This document shows, in pieces, positions 19,516 to 27,853 of a stretch of 64,000 bases of DNA (its first letter is position 1; the number at the start of each line of letters is the position of its first letter). The notes beneath the pieces were generated by a model. The model saw nothing but the letters and a program-made list of their open reading frames with translations, was not told the origin of the DNA and did no database searches. The stretch spans positions 124,001 through 188,000 of the forward strand of contig CAMCWF010000001.1 in assembly GCA_945882095.1 (NCBI GenBank), in the 5' to 3' direction. The position numbers were made by a program, and so were the translations under genes. This DNA is from Chryseobacterium gleum (GTDB lineage Bacteria > Bacteroidota > Bacteroidia > Flavobacteriales_D > Crocinitomicaceae).

Positions 19516-20499
19516 ATGGACTATACCAATCTTGGAAAAACAGGTTTACAAATCAGTCGCTTATCCCTTGGCTCATGGTTAACCTTCGGAAAGCAAATTG
19601 AAGACAATTCAGCGGAGTTACTGATGCAAATGGCCTATGAGCATGGCATCAATTTTTTTGACAACGCCGAAATCTATGCGCGAGGCATGAGTGAAATCGT
19701 GATGGGCAAAACCTTAAAAAAAATGGGATGGTCCCGAGACACCTACATCGTAAGCAGCAAAGTTATGTTTGGCGCAGGGGGTCAAATGCCAACCCAAAAA
19801 GGTCTGAGCAGAAAACACATCACCGAAGCATGTCATCAAGCCATGGAGCGATTGCAAGTTGATTACCTGGATTTGTATTTATGTCACCGTCCAGATAAAA
19901 AAACGCCCATCGAAGAAACGGTGTGGTCGATGCACAACCTAATTGTTCAAGGAAAAATCTTGTATTGGGGTACATCAGAGTGGAGTGCACAAGAAATTAT
20001 GGAAGCCCACATGTTTGCAAAACAAAATCATTTGATCGGTCCTGTGGTTGAACAGCCAGAATACAATATGTTTTGCAGGGAAAAAATCGAAGTGGAATTC
20101 AGTCAGTTGTACAAAACCGTTGGTTTAGGCACCACGATTTGGTCTCCTTTGGCTTCAGGTGTTTTAACGGGCAAATACAACGCTGCTTTTCCTGAAAACA
20201 CGAGGTTGGGAATGGACGGATTGGATTGGTTAAAAGACAAAAACATCACTGAGGAGAAAATTGAAAAAGTTAAACAACTTGCATCATTCGCCAATGAATT
20301 AGGTGTATCGCTTCCGGTATTGAGCATTGCATGGTGCTTGAAAAATCCAAATGTCAGCACTGTAATTTTGGGCGCAAGCAAGGCCGAGCAATTGAAAGAA
20401 AATTTTAACGCTTTGGACTTTCAACATCAATTGACATCAGAAATGATGACAAAAATTGAAGACATCTTGCAAAATACCCCAAGGAAACCAGATTTTTAA
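19516..20499 (+). CDS. Aldo/keto reductase (Kv-beta-like)
   Basis: A 327-residue NADPH-dependent oxidoreductase with a TIM-barrel fold, close in pattern to potassium-channel beta subunits and YghZ-type enzymes. The catalytic tetrad is visible: Asp and Tyr in FFDNAEIYARG, Lys in VSSKVMF, His in YLCHRPD. The C-terminal ILGASKAEQLKENF loop binds the cofactor phosphate. It reduces aldehydes or ketones; the physiological substrate is not known. No channel gene is nearby. Confidence 0.92.
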   Translation: MDYTNLGKTGLQISRLSLGSWLTFGKQIEDNSAELLMQMAYEHGINFFDNAEIYARGMSEIVMGKTLKKMGWSRDTYIVSSKVMFGAGGQMPTQKGLSRKHITEACHQAMERLQVDYLDLYLCHRPDKKTPIEETVWSMHNLIVQGKILYWGTSEWSAQEIMEAHMFAKQNHLIGPVVEQPEYNMFCREKIEVEFSQLYKTVGLGTTIWSPLASGVLTGKYNAAFPENTRLGMDGLDWLKDKNITEEKIEKVKQLASFANELGVSLPVLSIAWCLKNPNVSTVILGASKAEQLKENFNALDFQHQLTSEMMTKIEDILQNTPRKPDF

Positions 20500-20540
20500 A
20501 CTTTTACCAAGCTTGGCTGTTACGAACTAAAAATAAATTC

Positions 20541-21551
20541 ATGATTCGCACCGACATCATCATCATTGGCGCAGGACCCGTTGGTTTATTCACGGTCTTT
20601 GAAGCAGGATTACTTAAATTAAGATGTCATTTAATTGACTCTTTACCGCAACCTGGTGGACAATGTTCTGAAATCTATCCCAAAAAACCCATATACGACA
20701 TCCCCGGTTTTCCGAGTATCTTGGCTGGTGAATTGGTAGACAACCTAATGGCACAAAGCGCGCCTTTTTCCCCCGGATTTACCCTTGGAGAAGCGGCCAC
20801 TGAAATCGAAAAAAATGAAGGCGGAAACTTCGTTGTTCGCACTGTGAGAGGCACCTTACACGAAGCACCCATTGTCATGATTGCGGGTGGACTTGGTGTT
20901 TTTGAACCGAGAAAACCTCCCATTGCAAACCTTGAAAATTTTGAAGACAAGGGGGTTGAATACATCATTCGAGATCCTGAATTTTACCGAGGAAAAAAAT
21001 GTGTCATTGCTGGCGGAGGCGACTCTGCGTTGGATTGGTCGATCTACTTGGTGGAAAACAACATTGCGGAAAAAGTTACTTTGGTTCACCGAAGCGCGTC
21101 TTTTCGTGGACACCTGGACTCCGTTCAAAAAGTCATTGATTTGGCTGAAAAAGGAAAGATAGACCTCATCACGGAAGCCGAGGTGACGGGACTTAATGGA
21201 AAGGAATCGTTGGAGGAGGTGGTCATAACCCATCAATCCCAAGGCGAAATACTTCGTACAGCAGATCACTTTATTCCCTTATTCGGATTAAAACCCAGCC
21301 TTGGACCCATTGCCGATTGGGGCTTGGAAATAGAGAAATCAGCCATCAAGGTGAACCCTTTGGATTATTCTACCAACATCCCTGGCATCTATGCCGTTGG
21401 CGATGTAAATACCTATGAAAACAAATTAAAGCTCATCCTCTGTGGATTTCACGAAGGAACCTTAGCTGTTCAGTCTGCATTTGCGAGAATTTATCCCGAA
21501 AAACGCAATGTATTAAAATACACCACAGTGAACGGAATTCAAGGATTTTAG
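20541..21551 (+). CDS. Ferredoxin--NADP reductase, thioredoxin-reductase-like type
   Basis: A 336-residue flavoprotein with an N-terminal FAD motif (IIIGAGPVGLFTVFEAG, about 6-22) and an NADPH motif (CVIAGGGDSALDWSIYL, about 154-170). The redox-active CxxC of thioredoxin reductase is absent, as expected for the homodimeric ferredoxin-NADP reductase family of Bacillus YumC type. The C-terminal segment NIPGIYAVGDVNTYENKLKL is typical. It moves electrons between NADPH and ferredoxin or flavodoxin. It may be co-transcribed with the reductase 41 bases upstream. Confidence 0.92.
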   Translation: MIRTDIIIIGAGPVGLFTVFEAGLLKLRCHLIDSLPQPGGQCSEIYPKKPIYDIPGFPSILAGELVDNLMAQSAPFSPGFTLGEAATEIEKNEGGNFVVRTVRGTLHEAPIVMIAGGLGVFEPRKPPIANLENFEDKGVEYIIRDPEFYRGKKCVIAGGGDSALDWSIYLVENNIAEKVTLVHRSASFRGHLDSVQKVIDLAEKGKIDLITEAEVTGLNGKESLEEVVITHQSQGEILRTADHFIPLFGLKPSLGPIADWGLEIEKSAIKVNPLDYSTNIPGIYAVGDVNTYENKLKLILCGFHEGTLAVQSAFARIYPEKRNVLKYTTVNGIQGF

Positions 21552-22883
21552 ATGAAAAACAAAACCATTAGTACCGTAATTGTATTGGGACTTCTTTCCC
21601 TCTTGGTTATTCTTGCGGTACAATTGTTTTGGGTCAAAAAAACCATCGATGTACAAAAAACCAGTCTTGCCATCCAAAAAAAGGAAGACAGTTTGAATCT
21701 AAAAGAATTTCAGGACCACGTCCAAATTTCGCTCATGAACGTACTTGGCACCATCCAAAAACGCGAATCCATTCAAATGGATATGTATGGTGCTGTTAAA
21801 CAAATTTCCAACAACCATTATACAGTCGACTTCAACGAGGAATTGCAACCCTTTTACCTCGAAACCTTACTCAAAAAAGAGTTTTACCTGCGCAACATTC
21901 GACGGGATTTTTATTACGGAATTTATGACTGTTTTACAGATTCCATTGTGTTAAGCAACCGGGTTCGCTACAAAAAGGATTCGATTTACGTAACGGACCT
22001 GAAACCATTGTCCGAGGTTACACCGGAGAAACTGAACTTGAAAAAGGATGGGCATTATTTTACGGTGTATTTTCCTGACTTTAAAATTGGCAGCATTGAG
22101 CCTCAAAAAAATTACTCACCTTGGATTTACCTCACTGCAATGCTGATCTTGGTGACCATCTTTTTCTCCTTCTCGGTATCTATTATTTTGCGACAAAATC
22201 GCTTGGCAGAGGTAAAAACTGATTTTATCAACAACATGACGCATGAATTGAAAACCCCCATTTCCACCATTAGTTTGTCATCCGAAATGTTGCTTAGACT
22301 CAAAGATTTTAAGGAAGAAAATGTATTGAAATACGCAGGGATTATTTACAAGGAAAACAAGCGCTTAGAGCATCAGGTTGAACGTGTTTTGAATGTTGCG
22401 AAGTTGGACAGGGAAGAAGTTATTTTGGATAAAAATGAATTCGATGTCAATGAATTGCTGCGTGATGTTAAAGAAAATTTCGAATTACATCACCTGGAGA
22501 AGGGAGGTAAAATTGAAGTGAATCTTCATGCCCAAAAACATCTTGTTCAAGCGGATGCCATCCATTTAACCAATGTGATTTATAACCTTTTGGACAATGC
22601 TGTGAAATATTGCGATACCATTCCCAGCATCATTATCCAAACGAAAAATGAGAAAAATGGAATTTGGATCGAGATTGAAGACAACGGAATTGGCATTAAA
22701 AAAGAAAACATTCCCTACATATTCGATAAATTCTACCGTGTTCCCACAGGTAATTTGCACAACGTAAAAGGGTTTGGGCTGGGATTGTTCTATGTCAAGC
22801 TCATCATGGACGCCCACCACGGGAAGGTTCAAATCAAAAGCACCCCTGGAAAAGGAACGGTGTTCTCCCTATTCTTTCCGTAG
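21552..22883 (+). CDS. Membrane sensor histidine kinase, orphan
   Basis: A 443-residue sensor kinase. A transmembrane helix at about 8-28 and a second at about 190-213 bound a periplasmic sensing domain of about 160 residues. The phosphoacceptor is H231 in NNMTHELKTPIS, and the ATPase domain shows NVIYNLLDNAVKY and GFGLGLFYVKLIM. There is no HAMP domain. Its ATG follows the reductase stop directly (TAGATG), so it is translated from that message. No response regulator lies beside it. The signal sensed is unknown. Confidence 0.93.
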   Translation: MKNKTISTVIVLGLLSLLVILAVQLFWVKKTIDVQKTSLAIQKKEDSLNLKEFQDHVQISLMNVLGTIQKRESIQMDMYGAVKQISNNHYTVDFNEELQPFYLETLLKKEFYLRNIRRDFYYGIYDCFTDSIVLSNRVRYKKDSIYVTDLKPLSEVTPEKLNLKKDGHYFTVYFPDFKIGSIEPQKNYSPWIYLTAMLILVTIFFSFSVSIILRQNRLAEVKTDFINNMTHELKTPISTISLSSEMLLRLKDFKEENVLKYAGIIYKENKRLEHQVERVLNVAKLDREEVILDKNEFDVNELLRDVKENFELHHLEKGGKIEVNLHAQKHLVQADAIHLTNVIYNLLDNAVKYCDTIPSIIIQTKNEKNGIWIEIEDNGIGIKKENIPYIFDKFYRVPTGNLHNVKGFGLGLFYVKLIMDAHHGKVQIKSTPGKGTVFSLFFP

Positions 22884-23285
22884 TTTTTTCAACTTCACAT
22901 TGGGTTGAGGAAACACCCCTGTACGAACCATTGTTTTTGATTTAGGGAAAACCCAAAGCTCTTCGGGAATCGCACCCGCTTGTGCCGAAATAACAATGAC
23001 CCATTTTGTGGTTTTATCCACTTTGACTTTCAAAACCGATTGATACGCTCCTTTGTTTACCATGCAATGGCTTGGGTTCACATAACAAACCGTACCATCT
23101 GTTTTTCTCAAAACCACCGAGACTGAAATCGAATCCATCGTGAAGGCTTCACCATGGTGGGTAAAAGCATACGAAGGCTGAAGCCCTGTGAAGTTTCCAC
23201 ACAATTTCCGAGGTAATTTTACGGGATTTTGGGCCCAAGAAAATGCGGCCAGATGAAGTAGAAGAATGAATGCACCGTATTTCAT
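22869..23285 (-). CDS. Secreted protein of unknown function
   Basis: A 138-residue protein that I do not recognise. The chosen ATG gives a clean signal peptide (MKYGAFILLLHLAAFSWAQ, cleavage near 19); a reading 16 codons longer would bury it. The mature part is about 120 residues with a few cysteines (LCGNF, TVCYVNPSHC) and a basic C-terminus. It should be periplasmic or exported. Its 3' end overlaps the kinase gene on the other strand by 15 bases. Confidence 0.65.
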   Translation of the reverse strand: MKYGAFILLLHLAAFSWAQNPVKLPRKLCGNFTGLQPSYAFTHHGEAFTMDSISVSVVLRKTDGTVCYVNPSHCMVNKGAYQSVLKVKVDKTTKWVIVISAQAGAIPEELWVFPKSKTMVRTGVFPQPNVKLKKLRKE

Positions 23286-23392
23286 ACCCAGCGAAATTAA
23301 CGAAATTGCGAGCATGACCCTAAAGTTGTTCAAAATTCACGTTGCGATTTCGTGAAACGAATTTCAATAACCTATAACTTCGTAAAAAAAAC

Positions 23393-24187
23393 ATGGAACA
23401 ATATCATGCTTTATTGAAGCACATTTTGGACAATGGTGTCCGAAAGGAAGACCGAACTGGAACGGGTACCCTATCCGTTTTTGGATACCAAATGCGCTAT
23501 GATTTGCAAAAAGGTTTTCCGTGTACCACCACAAAAAAACTGCACCTTCGGTCCATCATCCACGAATTGCTTTGGTTTTTGAAAGGCGACACCAACATTG
23601 CTTATTTGAAAGAAAACAACGTTAGCATTTGGGACGAATGGGCGGATGCAGACGGGAACCTAGGGCCTGTTTATGGATATCAGTGGCGAAGCTGGCCTAC
23701 ACCAAACGGAGGACATATCGATCAGATATCTCAACTCATAGAACAAATCAAAAAGAATCCAGATTCTCGAAGACTGATTGTTTCCGCTTGGAATGTTGCC
23801 TGTGTGAATGACATGGCTTTGCCTCCTTGCCACACGCTTTTTCAATTTTACGTTGCCGAAGGAAAGTTAAGCTGTCAATTATACCAGCGAAGTGCTGACA
23901 CCTTTTTAGGCGTGCCGTTTAACATTGCTTCCTATGCCCTACTTACCCTCATGGTGGCTCAAGTTTGCGGTCTCGAACCAGGGGACTTTATCCACACTTT
24001 TGGGGATGCCCACTTGTATTCTAATCACATCGAACAAGCGCAACTTCAATTGTCAAGAACACCGAAGGAATTACCTACCATGAAAATTAATCCGAACATA
24101 AAAGACATCTTTTCATTTTCCATTGATCATTTTCAATTGGTAAATTACGACCCATATCCACACATTAAAGCCGCCGTTGCCATCTAA
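23393..24187 (+). CDS. thyA: Thymidylate synthase
   Basis: A complete 264-residue ThyA that methylates dUMP to dTMP using methylenetetrahydrofolate. The catalytic Cys is C146 in [11 protein letters not shown], the same number as in E. coli. R21 and R126-R127 bind phosphate, and [18 protein letters not shown] is intact. It is followed by dihydrofolate reductase with a one-base overlap (TAATG), a classic thyA-folA pair that regenerates the folate it consumes. Confidence 0.99.
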   Translation: MEQYHALLKHILDNGVRKEDRTGTGTLSVFGYQMRYDLQKGFPCTTTKKLHLRSIIHELLWFLKGDTNIAYLKENNVSIWDEWADADGNLGPVYGYQWRSWPTPNGGHIDQISQLIEQIKKNPDSRRLIVSAWNVACVNDMALPPCHTLFQFYVAEGKLSCQLYQRSADTFLGVPFNIASYALLTLMVAQVCGLEPGDFIHTFGDAHLYSNHIEQAQLQLSRTPKELPTMKINPNIKDIFSFSIDHFQLVNYDPYPHIKAAVAI

Positions 24188-24687
24188 TGAAAATCTCTTT
24201 AATTGTTGCAGTAGACTCCGAAGGAGGCATTGGTAAAAACAACCAGCTTTTATGGCATTTGCCTAACGACATGAAATTTTTCAAGGAAACCACCCTACAT
24301 CACATTGTGTTAATGGGAAGGAAAAACTTCGAATCCATTCCTGAAAAATTCCGTCCACTTCCAAACCGATTGAACTGTATCCTAACCAAGAATCCGCTTT
24401 TCCATGCAGACAATTGTCTGGTTTTTAACAACCTCCAAGCTTGTTTAGCCCAATTTCAAGACGACACCCGTACCCTTTTTATCATTGGAGGAGGAGAAAT
24501 TTACCGTTTGGCGATGGAACAACTCGACATTACAGAGATGTTTATTACCAAGGTAAACCATGCCTTTGAGGCAGATACCTTTTTCCCTGCTTTTGAACAA
24601 GAAAAATGGGTCCAAAAAGTATGTTTTGAACAATCTCCCGATGAACGGCACGCCTACGGATTTACGGTTTATCGATATTCTCGGTAG
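24187..24687 (+). CDS. folA: Dihydrofolate reductase
   Basis: A complete 166-residue DHFR. The active-site acid is D28 in LLWHLPNDMKFFK, with NADPH-binding GRKNFESI and FIIGGGEIY. It reduces dihydrofolate to tetrahydrofolate with NADPH and is the target of trimethoprim. Its start codon overlaps the thyA stop, so translation is coupled and the two activities are made together. Confidence 0.98.
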   Translation: MKISLIVAVDSEGGIGKNNQLLWHLPNDMKFFKETTLHHIVLMGRKNFESIPEKFRPLPNRLNCILTKNPLFHADNCLVFNNLQACLAQFQDDTRTLFIIGGGEIYRLAMEQLDITEMFITKVNHAFEADTFFPAFEQEKWVQKVCFEQSPDERHAYGFTVYRYSR

Positions 24688-24718
24688 AAATATTTACATT
24701 TAATAAAAACACAACCCG

Positions 24719-25243
24719 ATGCTTGCACCTTTCAACCTTCAAAAATGGATTGACGACAATAGAGACTTACTCAAACCGCCGGTTTCCAACAAGAATTTAT
24801 ACCACGAAGCGGGTGATTTTATCGTGATGATTGTTGGTGGCCCTAATGCGCGCAAAGACTATCATTACAATGAAGGAGAGGAGTTGTTTTACCAATTAGA
24901 AGGTGACATCACCGTGCGAATTCAATGGGAAGGCAAACCAAAAGACATCATCGTGAAAGAAGGTGAAATGTTTTTGCTTCCTGCGAACACACCGCATTCC
25001 CCTGCCCGTGGCGCAAACACCATTGGATTGGTCATCGAAAGGGTTCGTAAGGGAACCGATTTGAAGGACGGATTGTTTTGGTTTTGTGAAAACTGCAACA
25101 ACGAGCTAAAATCCTATCGCTTTCACCTTGAAAACATTGAGAAGGATTTTCTACCTAGGTTTAAGGAATTCTACGGAAGTGAAGACATGCGTACATGTAA
25201 TAAATGCAATCACGTTATGGCCGTTGATCCTAAATTTGTCTAA
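24719..25243 (+). CDS. 3-hydroxyanthranilate 3,4-dioxygenase
   Basis: A 174-residue cupin dioxygenase that opens the ring of 3-hydroxyanthranilate in the kynurenine route, toward quinolinate/NAD or tryptophan breakdown. Iron ligands are H49, E55 and H93 (RKDYHYNEGEE, TPHSP). A C-terminal rubredoxin-like iron site is formed by C123, C126, C160 and C163, as in the bacterial and fungal short forms. No other kynurenine-pathway gene is in the window. It sits 31 bases after folA and may be expressed with it. Confidence 0.94.
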   Translation: MLAPFNLQKWIDDNRDLLKPPVSNKNLYHEAGDFIVMIVGGPNARKDYHYNEGEELFYQLEGDITVRIQWEGKPKDIIVKEGEMFLLPANTPHSPARGANTIGLVIERVRKGTDLKDGLFWFCENCNNELKSYRFHLENIEKDFLPRFKEFYGSEDMRTCNKCNHVMAVDPKFV

Positions 25244-25245
25244 GG

Positions 25246-25686
25246 TTACTTATCCGTTTCGTAGGTACTCACATAGGTAATGTTGGTTACCTTGTTGTAA
25301 TATGAAAGGACCATTTTATTAGCACGAAGGTCTGTAATGGTATATGAAATCGCGATTTCTTCTCCTTTTGGCAACATTAACAAAGATACTTTGTCATCGC
25401 TCAAGCTCCATGTACCGTTGTCAAATTGCGATTGCAACTGACCCAATACCGATTGGGTTGAAGACCATGAAAAAGTTTCGTCTTTGTCCAAAACCAATTT
25501 GATTTGAGGTTGTGAAGCAATGAATTCGTTTCCATTGATCATATAGCTTGTAAGGGTCCAATCGTTGACCAACCTGCTTTTTTTGGTTAAAAGTGTGAAT
25601 TTTGGTCCGTTTGCATATTTGCTACATGCCGGTGCTACCATTGCCAAAACGGAAACCAATAAAAACAAAGTAAAAAATCTTTTCAT
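25246..25686 (-). CDS. Lipocalin-like lipoprotein, paralogue 1
   Basis: A 146-residue lipoprotein with a lipobox-type signal ending in PACSK (Cys about 21). Its mature start, CSKYANGPKFTLLTKKSRLVNDW, is close to that of the next gene (CGKYPEGPNFALSSKKSRLAGEW), so they are tandem paralogues. Alternating strands and a central GTWSLSDDKVSLLML fit a small lipocalin-like beta-barrel. The function is unknown. It has its own promoter (25703-25710) and lies after its neighbour's terminator. Confidence 0.8.
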   Translation of the reverse strand: MKRFFTLFLLVSVLAMVAPACSKYANGPKFTLLTKKSRLVNDWTLTSYMINGNEFIASQPQIKLVLDKDETFSWSSTQSVLGQLQSQFDNGTWSLSDDKVSLLMLPKGEEIAISYTITDLRANKMVLSYYNKVTNITYVSTYETDK

Positions 25687-25702
25687 AGGAATTATTTAGG
25701 TT

Positions 25703-25710
25703 CAAAAATA
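25703..25710 (-). promoter_or_regulatory. -7 promoter element of lipoprotein paralogue 1
   Basis: The minus strand reads TATTTTTG, a perfect TAnnTTTG. It lies between the upstream terminator and the start codon 17 bases away, so the gene is a separate transcription unit. Confidence 0.55.
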
Positions 25711-25724
25711 GGATTTTTTTATTC

Positions 25725-25752
25725 AAAAAAAAAGCCCCGAGAAACGGGGCTT
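25725..25752 (-). terminator. Intrinsic terminator of lipoprotein paralogue 2
   Basis: On the minus strand AAGCCCCG pairs with CGGGGCTT over eight bases around a five-base loop, followed by a run of T. This is a strong rho-independent terminator placed 20 bases after the stop codon. Confidence 0.9.
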
Positions 25753-25772
25753 GGTAAAATTAAATGCTTTCC

Positions 25773-26219
25773 TTATTTAGGATCGTAGGTATAGATAAAA
25801 ACATCACCAGAACTGTAATCAGTTCGTTTGAATTTAAGGGCATCCTTTTCCAATTTCAAAATCACAAACGTATCTTTTGCATTGGCATTAGGTGTGGTTT
25901 CAGTGAAAACTACACTCGATTTGTCGCTTGTAAATTCCCAATTACCTTGACTTGTAAAGACACTTTCAATTCCGAAAACCGTAACCGTAGTTTGTGCAGT
26001 GTAGCTCCCATCTTTGTTGATGCTGTTCACTTGGGCAAGGTTGGTCAAATTCCACTCAACCCCATTTTCGTTGATTGAAGTTGCTTTCCATTCTCCCGCT
26101 AGACGAGATTTCTTAGAGCTTAATGCGAAATTTGGTCCTTCAGGGTATTTACCACAAGAAGTTAAAACGGTCGTTGCAAGCAAAACGATTGCTACGCTGA
26201 ATGTAAGTACTTTTTTCAT
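25773..26219 (-). CDS. Lipocalin-like lipoprotein, paralogue 2
   Basis: A 148-residue lipoprotein with a signal ending LTSCGK (Cys about 22). It shares the N-terminal KSRL-x-x-W block with the gene downstream. Its C-terminal SSGDVFIYTYDPK resembles SSGDVWILDPK at the end of the gene at 57844-58215, which links all three. The central strand pattern QGNWEFTSDKSSVVF is lipocalin-like. It may bind a small hydrophobic ligand on the outer membrane; this is inference from fold type. Confidence 0.8.
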   Translation of the reverse strand: MKKVLTFSVAIVLLATTVLTSCGKYPEGPNFALSSKKSRLAGEWKATSINENGVEWNLTNLAQVNSINKDGSYTAQTTVTVFGIESVFTSQGNWEFTSDKSSVVFTETTPNANAKDTFVILKLEKDALKFKRTDYSSGDVFIYTYDPK

Positions 26220-26235
26220 TTGATTATTTTTTTGT

Positions 26236-26243
26236 CAAAGTTA
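26236..26243 (-). promoter_or_regulatory. -7 promoter element of lipoprotein paralogue 2
   Basis: The minus strand reads TAACTTTG, 16 bases before the start codon. It is back to back with the plus-strand element at 26277-26284. Confidence 0.55.
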
Positions 26244-26276
26244 CGCATTCACTCCTTTCATGCTGCGATAATCCCT

Positions 26277-26284
26277 TATTTTTG
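26277..26284 (+). promoter_or_regulatory. -7 promoter element of the HMA lipoprotein gene
   Basis: TATTTTTG matches TAnnTTTG, with TTTC 17 bases upstream as a weak -33 box. It lies 12 bases before the ATG. Confidence 0.5.
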
Positions 26285-26296
26285 TATAAAAAAATT

Positions 26297-26680
26297 ATGA
26301 AGTTTTTGATTGTATTCCTTACGTTGGTTTTGTTTTCAACATTTTCTTGCACAGAAACCCAAAAATCGAAACCTGCGGCTCCACAGAAAAAAAAGACACT
26401 TGTTACCGCCAAAGCAAATGCGGGAATTTGTTTCAAGGTTTCTGGCATGGTTTGCAAAATGGGATGCGGAGGTGCCATTCGTAAAGAACTAAAATCAACG
26501 GGAAGCGTCGAAAGTGTTTCGGTTGATTTCGTTGACGGAGCAAAAGCACAAAACATCAACGTTCGTTACGACAGCACGCAGATTTCCATTGCAGAGATGC
26601 AAGTGGTTTTAGAAAATACCAACGATGGGCAATTCCAGGTATTGACTACCTGCCCATTGAACGAAGGACCTCATAAATAA
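26297..26680 (+). CDS. Heavy-metal-associated (HMA) domain lipoprotein
   Basis: A 127-residue protein with a lipoprotein signal (FSTFSCTET, Cys about 18), a Lys/Pro/Ala-rich linker, and an HMA-like domain. The metal loop is GMVCKMGCGGAIRKEL. Its cysteines are separated by three residues rather than the usual two, a variant that I recall from other Bacteroidetes. It probably binds copper or a similar soft metal in the periplasm. A later Cys (TTCPLNEG) near the C-terminus could add a ligand. The hydrolase gene begins three bases after its stop. Confidence 0.8.
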   Translation: MKFLIVFLTLVLFSTFSCTETQKSKPAAPQKKKTLVTAKANAGICFKVSGMVCKMGCGGAIRKELKSTGSVESVSVDFVDGAKAQNINVRYDSTQISIAEMQVVLENTNDGQFQVLTTCPLNEGPHK

Positions 26681-26683
26681 ACC

Positions 26684-27445
26684 ATGGAACTTCATTTTCG
26701 AACGTTAGGCGAGGGAAAACCCATGGTAATTTTACATGGACTTTTTGGGTCAGGTGACAACTGGCAAGCCTTGGCCAAACGTTTTTCACCTTTTTACACG
26801 GTTTACTTAGTGGATTTACGAAACCATGGTCATTCCCCTTGGGACAATTCGCATACCTATGAAGACATGGTGGAGGATGTGTATGCTTGGGTGATTGCAC
26901 AAGGGCTGAAAGACATTCATTTATTGGGACATTCCATGGGTGGAAAGGTTGCCATGTGCTTTGCACAACAATACCCTCACCTGCTCTCAAAACTTTTGGT
27001 GATTGACATGGGTATCAAGGGATATCCGATGCACCACCAGTATATTTTAGCGGGCATTCATGCCTTGCATTTACATGAACTGGGCAGCCGTTCTGAGGCA
27101 GAAAGCCAATTGAAAAACCACATAGAATCGCAAGGTGTAATTCAATTTTTACTTAAAAACCTTTACTGGATTGAGAAAGGAAGATTGGCCTGGCGAATGA
27201 ACGTTGCCGTACTTGAACAATTCATGCCTGAGATTTTGGCAGCCATCCCAGAAAAAGAAGCATGGACACCGACACTTTTCCTACGCGGAGGCTTGTCGAA
27301 TTACATCCTTTCTGAGGACATTGACGAAATTGAGCTACGTTTCCCGGACAGCACACTTGAAACCATAGAAGATGCAGGACATTGGGTCCATGCAGAACAA
27401 CCAGATGCATTTGCAGATGCCGTTTTGGGATTTTGTTTGAGGTGA
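26684..27445 (+). CDS. Alpha/beta hydrolase (YbfF-like)
   Basis: A 253-residue hydrolase with an oxyanion region at LHGLFGSGDNWQALA and the nucleophile Ser in LLGHSMGGKVAM. The catalytic His is in DAGHWVHAEQPDAF near the C-terminus. It lies within the esterase group that includes E. coli YbfF. Likely substrates are short acyl esters or acyl-CoA; the sequence does not say which. It starts three bases after the HMA lipoprotein and should share its transcript. Confidence 0.9.
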   Translation: MELHFRTLGEGKPMVILHGLFGSGDNWQALAKRFSPFYTVYLVDLRNHGHSPWDNSHTYEDMVEDVYAWVIAQGLKDIHLLGHSMGGKVAMCFAQQYPHLLSKLLVIDMGIKGYPMHHQYILAGIHALHLHELGSRSEAESQLKNHIESQGVIQFLLKNLYWIEKGRLAWRMNVAVLEQFMPEILAAIPEKEAWTPTLFLRGGLSNYILSEDIDEIELRFPDSTLETIEDAGHWVHAEQPDAFADAVLGFCLR

Positions 27446-27601
27446 TTCAGGAGGGGAAATGGTATTTGCTTCAAGACACTGATGTGAGATACTTGCAATC
27501 ATTTGCACAAAAATTCAGTAAAAAAGAGTCAAAACCACGAAAATTCCATTTCTACGTCATATTTGTCGTGAATTGTTTTTTTATTATGGAGATATTTGCA
27601 T

Positions 27602-27829
27602 GTGGAAAACGAACTCGGCTTAGAATTACAAAAATTCGGAGCTAAAATACGGGAGATTCGAAAATCAAAAAACATTACCCAACAACAGCTGGCGGCTTTA
27701 TGTGACGTCGACATACGCACCATTCAGCGCATCGAAAAAGGGGGATTCAATCCAAGTTTAAAGATCCTTCGACAATTGGCTTTGGCTTTTGACCTCTCCT
27801 TGTCTTCCCTGTTCTCTGTCATTGATTAA
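27602..27829 (+). CDS. Small XRE-family DNA-binding regulator
   Basis: A 75-residue protein made almost wholly of one helix-turn-helix of the Cro/C1 type: FGAKIREIRKSKNITQQQLAALCDVDIRTIQRIEKG. A GTG start at 27602 is assumed; a TTG two codons upstream is also possible, and no ATG is in frame. With no ligand or oligomerisation domain it resembles a phage or restriction-control repressor, but no such genes are near. The CACGA...TCGTG inverted repeat at 27536-27570 could be its operator. Confidence 0.8.
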   Translation: MENELGLELQKFGAKIREIRKSKNITQQQLAALCDVDIRTIQRIEKGGFNPSLKILRQLALAFDLSLSSLFSVID

Positions 27830-27853
27830 CCCACAAAGGTCAACCTTCGTTTC

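Noticed and set aside
23341-23366. TTCGT/ACGAA inverted repeat upstream of thyA as an operator
   Set aside because: The arms are five bases, easily found by chance, and no regulator is linked to it.
27820-27853. AAGGT-CA-ACCTT as a terminator after the XRE gene
   Set aside because: The stem is only five pairs with a two-base loop and lacks a T-run.
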